Assembly (NCBI RefSeq): GCF_004364435.1
Contig: NZ_SOCT01000001.1
Span: 496,001 to 560,000, forward strand
Reading direction: 5' to 3'
Origin: Pseudomonas sp. LP_7_YM
GTDB taxonomy: Bacteria; Pseudomonadota; Gammaproteobacteria; Pseudomonadales; Pseudomonadaceae
DNA length: 64,000 nt
Position 1 is the stretch's first letter. Every line of letters starts with the position of its first letter. The translations under genes and the position numbers were made by a program. Below the pieces are notes generated by a model that saw only the letters and a program-made list of their open reading frames with translations, ran no database searches and was not told where the DNA came from. Shown here piece after piece: positions 61,512 through 64,000 of this stretch.

Positions 61512-64000
61512 ATGCACCTGCTGCGCACCCAGCCTGGCGGCTTCGTCCCGGATGACAACATCGCGGACCTGGGCCAGACCCCCGCCGAGCTGGTGATTCT
61601 GTGCAGCGGCGATTCCCATCTGGCGTTGCTCGCCGAAACCGCGCAGCAATTGCCCGCCGACTATCCCAGCCTGCGTCTGGCCAACCCCATGCAGGTTCAG
61701 AACCATGCCTCGGTCGATCTCTACGTCGACCAGGTGCTGCGTCACGCCAAGGTCATCCTGATCTCGCTGCACGGTGGCATCGGTTACTGGCGTTACGGTG
61801 TCGAGCGGCTGGTGGAACTGGCCGCCAAGGGAGTGAAGCTGATTCTGGTGCCGGGTGATGATCGCCCGGACCCGGAGCTCAGTGGCCTGAGTACCGAACC
61901 TGTGCCAGACCGTGAGCGGATCTGGCATTACCTGCGCCAGGGCGGCAAACAAAACGCGTTACAGCTGTTCTATTACCTGGCCAATCGCTGGGCGGACCGG
62001 GATTATCCGTGGCAGGAACCACAGGTATTGCCCCGCGTGGCGATTTACCACCCGCGCAAGGCCAGTGCGCAGCTTGGCGACTGGCAGGCGGACTGGCGCG
62101 CCGATCACCCTGTGGCCGCAGTGCTGTTCTACCGCTCACACCTGCAGGCCGCCAATACGGGTTTTATCGATGTGTTCTGCGAACGGCTGTTGGGGCAGGG
62201 CTTGAATCCGCTGCCCATCGCGGTAGCCAGCCTTAAAGAGCCCGCTTGCCTCGACGCCGTACAGGACTGGCTGGACGAGACTGCGTGCGAGGTCATCCTC
62301 AATACCACCGGGTTTGCCCAATCCAGTCCAGAGGCTCCGCACCTGCGGCCATTTCGTCGCAATATTGCGGTCATTCAAGCGATCTGCGCTCAGGATAACG
62401 AACTGGCCTGGCAAGCCAGCGAGCAAGGCCTTGGGTCTCGCGATCTGGCTATGCACATCGCCCTGCCTGAACTGGACGGGCGCATCATCAGCCGGCCCAT
62501 CAGTTTCAAGGACCTGGCCTGGTACAGCGAGCGCAGCCAGTCCGACGTGGTGTGCTACCGAGCCCAGCCAGAACGCATGAGTTTTGTTGCCGAACTGGCC
62601 CGGCGCTGGGTACTGCTTGCACGTACGGCCAACGTCGACAAGCGGGTGGCACTGATCCTGGCCAACTATCCGACCCGTGACGGGCGCATCGGCAACGGCG
62701 TCGGCCTGGATACCCCGGCGTCCGCACTGAACATACTCCAGGCGATGCAGCATGATGGCTATCGCGTTGAAGGACTGCCGGAAAATGGCACTGCACTGAT
62801 TCACGCGCTGCTCGGCGGCGTGACCAACGACCCGGACAGTCTCGATCAGCGTCCATGCCATCAGAGCATGGGCATGGCTGATTATCTGGAGATGTTCCAA
62901 ACCCTTCCCGAGGCAAACCGCGCCGCCGTCATGGAGCGCTGGGGGGCGCCGCAGCAAGATCCGATGTGCCGCAGCGGACGGATGATGATCGCTGGCCTGC
63001 GTTTTGGCCTGATATTCGTTGGTATTCAACCGGCCAGGGGCTACGGCGTCGACCACAGCGCGGTCTACCACGACCCCGATCTGGTGCCGCCCCATGGCTA
63101 TCTGGCGTTTTATTTCTGGCTGCGGAAAACCTACGGCGCCCATGCCGTGATCCATGTGGGCAAGCACGGCAATCTGGAATGGCTGCCTGGCAAAGGTGTG
63201 GGGCTCTCAGAGCATTGCTGGCCGGATGCGATTCTCGGCGCGATGCCCAATATTTATCCTTTTATCGTCAATGATCCGGGTGAGGGCGCACAGGCCAAAC
63301 GGCGTACGCAGGCGGTCATCATCGACCACCTGATGCCGCCACTGACCCGGGCAGAAACCTACGGCCCGTTGCGTGATCTGGAGTTGCTGGCAGACGAGTA
63401 TTACGAAGCGCAACTGCTCGACCCGCGCCGCGCGCGTGAGCTGCAAAAGGACATCCTCAAGCTGGTTCGCGACACCCATATCGACCGCGAACTGGCCTTG
63501 GACATGGACAGTGACCCCGATGCCGCCATCTGGTTGCCACGGCTCGACACTTACCTGTGTGATCTGAAGGAATCGCAGATTCGCGATGGGTTGCACGTGT
63601 TCGGTGAATCCCCAAGCGGGCGACTGCGCACCGATACGTTGTTGGCGATTCTAAGGGTGCCGCGAGGTGATGGCCGCGGTGCAAATGCCAGTGTGGTGCG
63701 CGCACTAAGTAATGCGTTAGGCCTGGGCTTCGACCCGTTGGACTGCGACTTGGGCGAGCCGTGGACGGGGCCAAAACCTCAAGCATTACATGAAGTCAGC
63801 ATCGAACCCTGGCGTACGGTGGGTGACACCCGCGAGCGCCTGGAGCTTTATGCAGGGCGTTTGATTGAGCAAATTCTGAATGGTTTCTCGAAAAATAATG
63901 AATTAGAAAACAACGAGTTAAGCGATATTTTTAATGCGTTGAAAGAGGTTGTCGCGCCTCGACTGGACCGTTGCGGGCTCGCAGAAACGCGCGGTTTGCT
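61512..64000 (+). CDS. cobN: cobaltochelatase large subunit CobN (3' end outside window)
   Basis: The frame is open from ATG 61512, two bases after the cobW stop, to the window edge, giving 829 residues of a protein usually about 1250 long. It starts MHLLRTQPGGFVPDDNIADL. Family motifs include KRVALILANYPTRDGRIGNG, AVIHVGKHGNLEWLPGKGVG and YPFIVNDPGEGAQAKRR. CobN binds hydrogenobyrinate a,c-diamide and, with CobS and CobT or their ChlI/ChlD-type substitutes, inserts cobalt using ATP. The coding sequence is intact as far as it can be seen. Confidence 0.97.
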   Translation, partial: MHLLRTQPGGFVPDDNIADLGQTPAELVILCSGDSHLALLAETAQQLPADYPSLRLANPMQVQNHASVDLYVDQVLRHAKVILISLHGGIGYWRYGVERLVELAAKGVKLILVPGDDRPDPELSGLSTEPVPDRERIWHYLRQGGKQNALQLFYYLANRWADRDYPWQEPQVLPRVAIYHPRKASAQLGDWQADWRADHPVAAVLFYRSHLQAANTGFIDVFCERLLGQGLNPLPIAVASLKEPACLDAVQDWLDETACEVILNTTGFAQSSPEAPHLRPFRRNIAVIQAICAQDNELAWQASEQGLGSRDLAMHIALPELDGRIISRPISFKDLAWYSERSQSDVVCYRAQPERMSFVAELARRWVLLARTANVDKRVALILANYPTRDGRIGNGVGLDTPASALNILQAMQHDGYRVEGLPENGTALIHALLGGVTNDPDSLDQRPCHQSMGMADYLEMFQTLPEANRAAVMERWGAPQQDPMCRSGRMMIAGLRFGLIFVGIQPARGYGVDHSAVYHDPDLVPPHGYLAFYFWLRKTYGAHAVIHVGKHGNLEWLPGKGVGLSEHCWPDAILGAMPNIYPFIVNDPGEGAQAKRRTQAVIIDHLMPPLTRAETYGPLRDLELLADEYYEAQLLDPRRARELQKDILKLVRDTHIDRELALDMDSDPDAAIWLPRLDTYLCDLKESQIRDGLHVFGESPSGRLRTDTLLAILRVPRGDGRGANASVVRALSNALGLGFDPLDCDLGEPWTGPKPQALHEVSIEPWRTVGDTRERLELYAGRLIEQILNGFSKNNELENNELSDIFNALKEVVAPRLDRCGLAETRGL

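Noticed and set aside
62136..63167. 343-codon minus-strand open frame opposite cobN
   Set aside because: cobN continues without interruption on the plus strand through this region with conserved motifs.

Overview
The window is a stretch of a Pseudomonas chromosome, most consistent with the P. syringae/P. fluorescens side of the genus. The crfX-cmpX-sigX-oprF block, rmf beside pyrD, the mtlEFGKDYZ polyol operon with mtlR, a cti remnant next to metH, and REP-like intergenic repeats all point this way. The genus is secure; the species is inferred. There is no rRNA, tRNA, CRISPR array, prophage or intact insertion sequence in view. The region is mostly core genome with small accessory scars.

Layout. 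1-4200: envelope and stress block (crfX end, cmpX, the ECF sigma factor sigX, the porin oprF), then pyrD. 4300-7400: translation genes rmf and rlmL. 7460-12800: a periplasmic molybdenum aldehyde oxidoreductase (paoABC) and a zinc alcohol dehydrogenase. 13100-17160: a GAF-GAF-GGDEF-EAL c-di-GMP protein, an orphan Ser/Ala-rich protein behind a perfect sigma-54 promoter match, and a decayed IS630-type transposase tail. 17190-26750: the mannitol/arabitol/glucitol operon (ABC importer MtlEFGK, dehydrogenase MtlD, kinases MtlY and MtlZ) and its AraC-type activator.

26870-39180 is the most unusual part, a dense signalling island. It holds a glycosyltransferase overlapping a single-domain receiver, a CHASE3-GAF hybrid kinase with three receivers, a CheR/CheB pair without any chemoreceptor, a receiver-kinase fusion and another single receiver. 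Converging on these is an operon of a KaiC-like double ATPase and a PAS hybrid kinase. No KaiA or KaiB is present. This is the best candidate for an incompletely described system.

39400-50160: housekeeping and lipid-related genes (crotonase, nudC, a TauE/SafE permease, a Gfo/Idh/MocA oxidoreductase behind a GGAA-N6-TTCC palindrome, an SDR/phosphotransferase/SCP2/phosphatase group, sohB, cysI with its DUF934 partner). 50490-57160: a 38-residue membrane peptide, metH, a broken cti, an acyltransferase and nfuA. 57375-64000: a cobalamin locus in which two cobalamin riboswitches face away from each other. One precedes cbtB-cbtA-cobE-cobM on the minus strand, the other cobW-cobN on the plus strand; cobN runs off the window. 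B12 made or imported under this control would serve the B12-dependent MetH encoded nearby.
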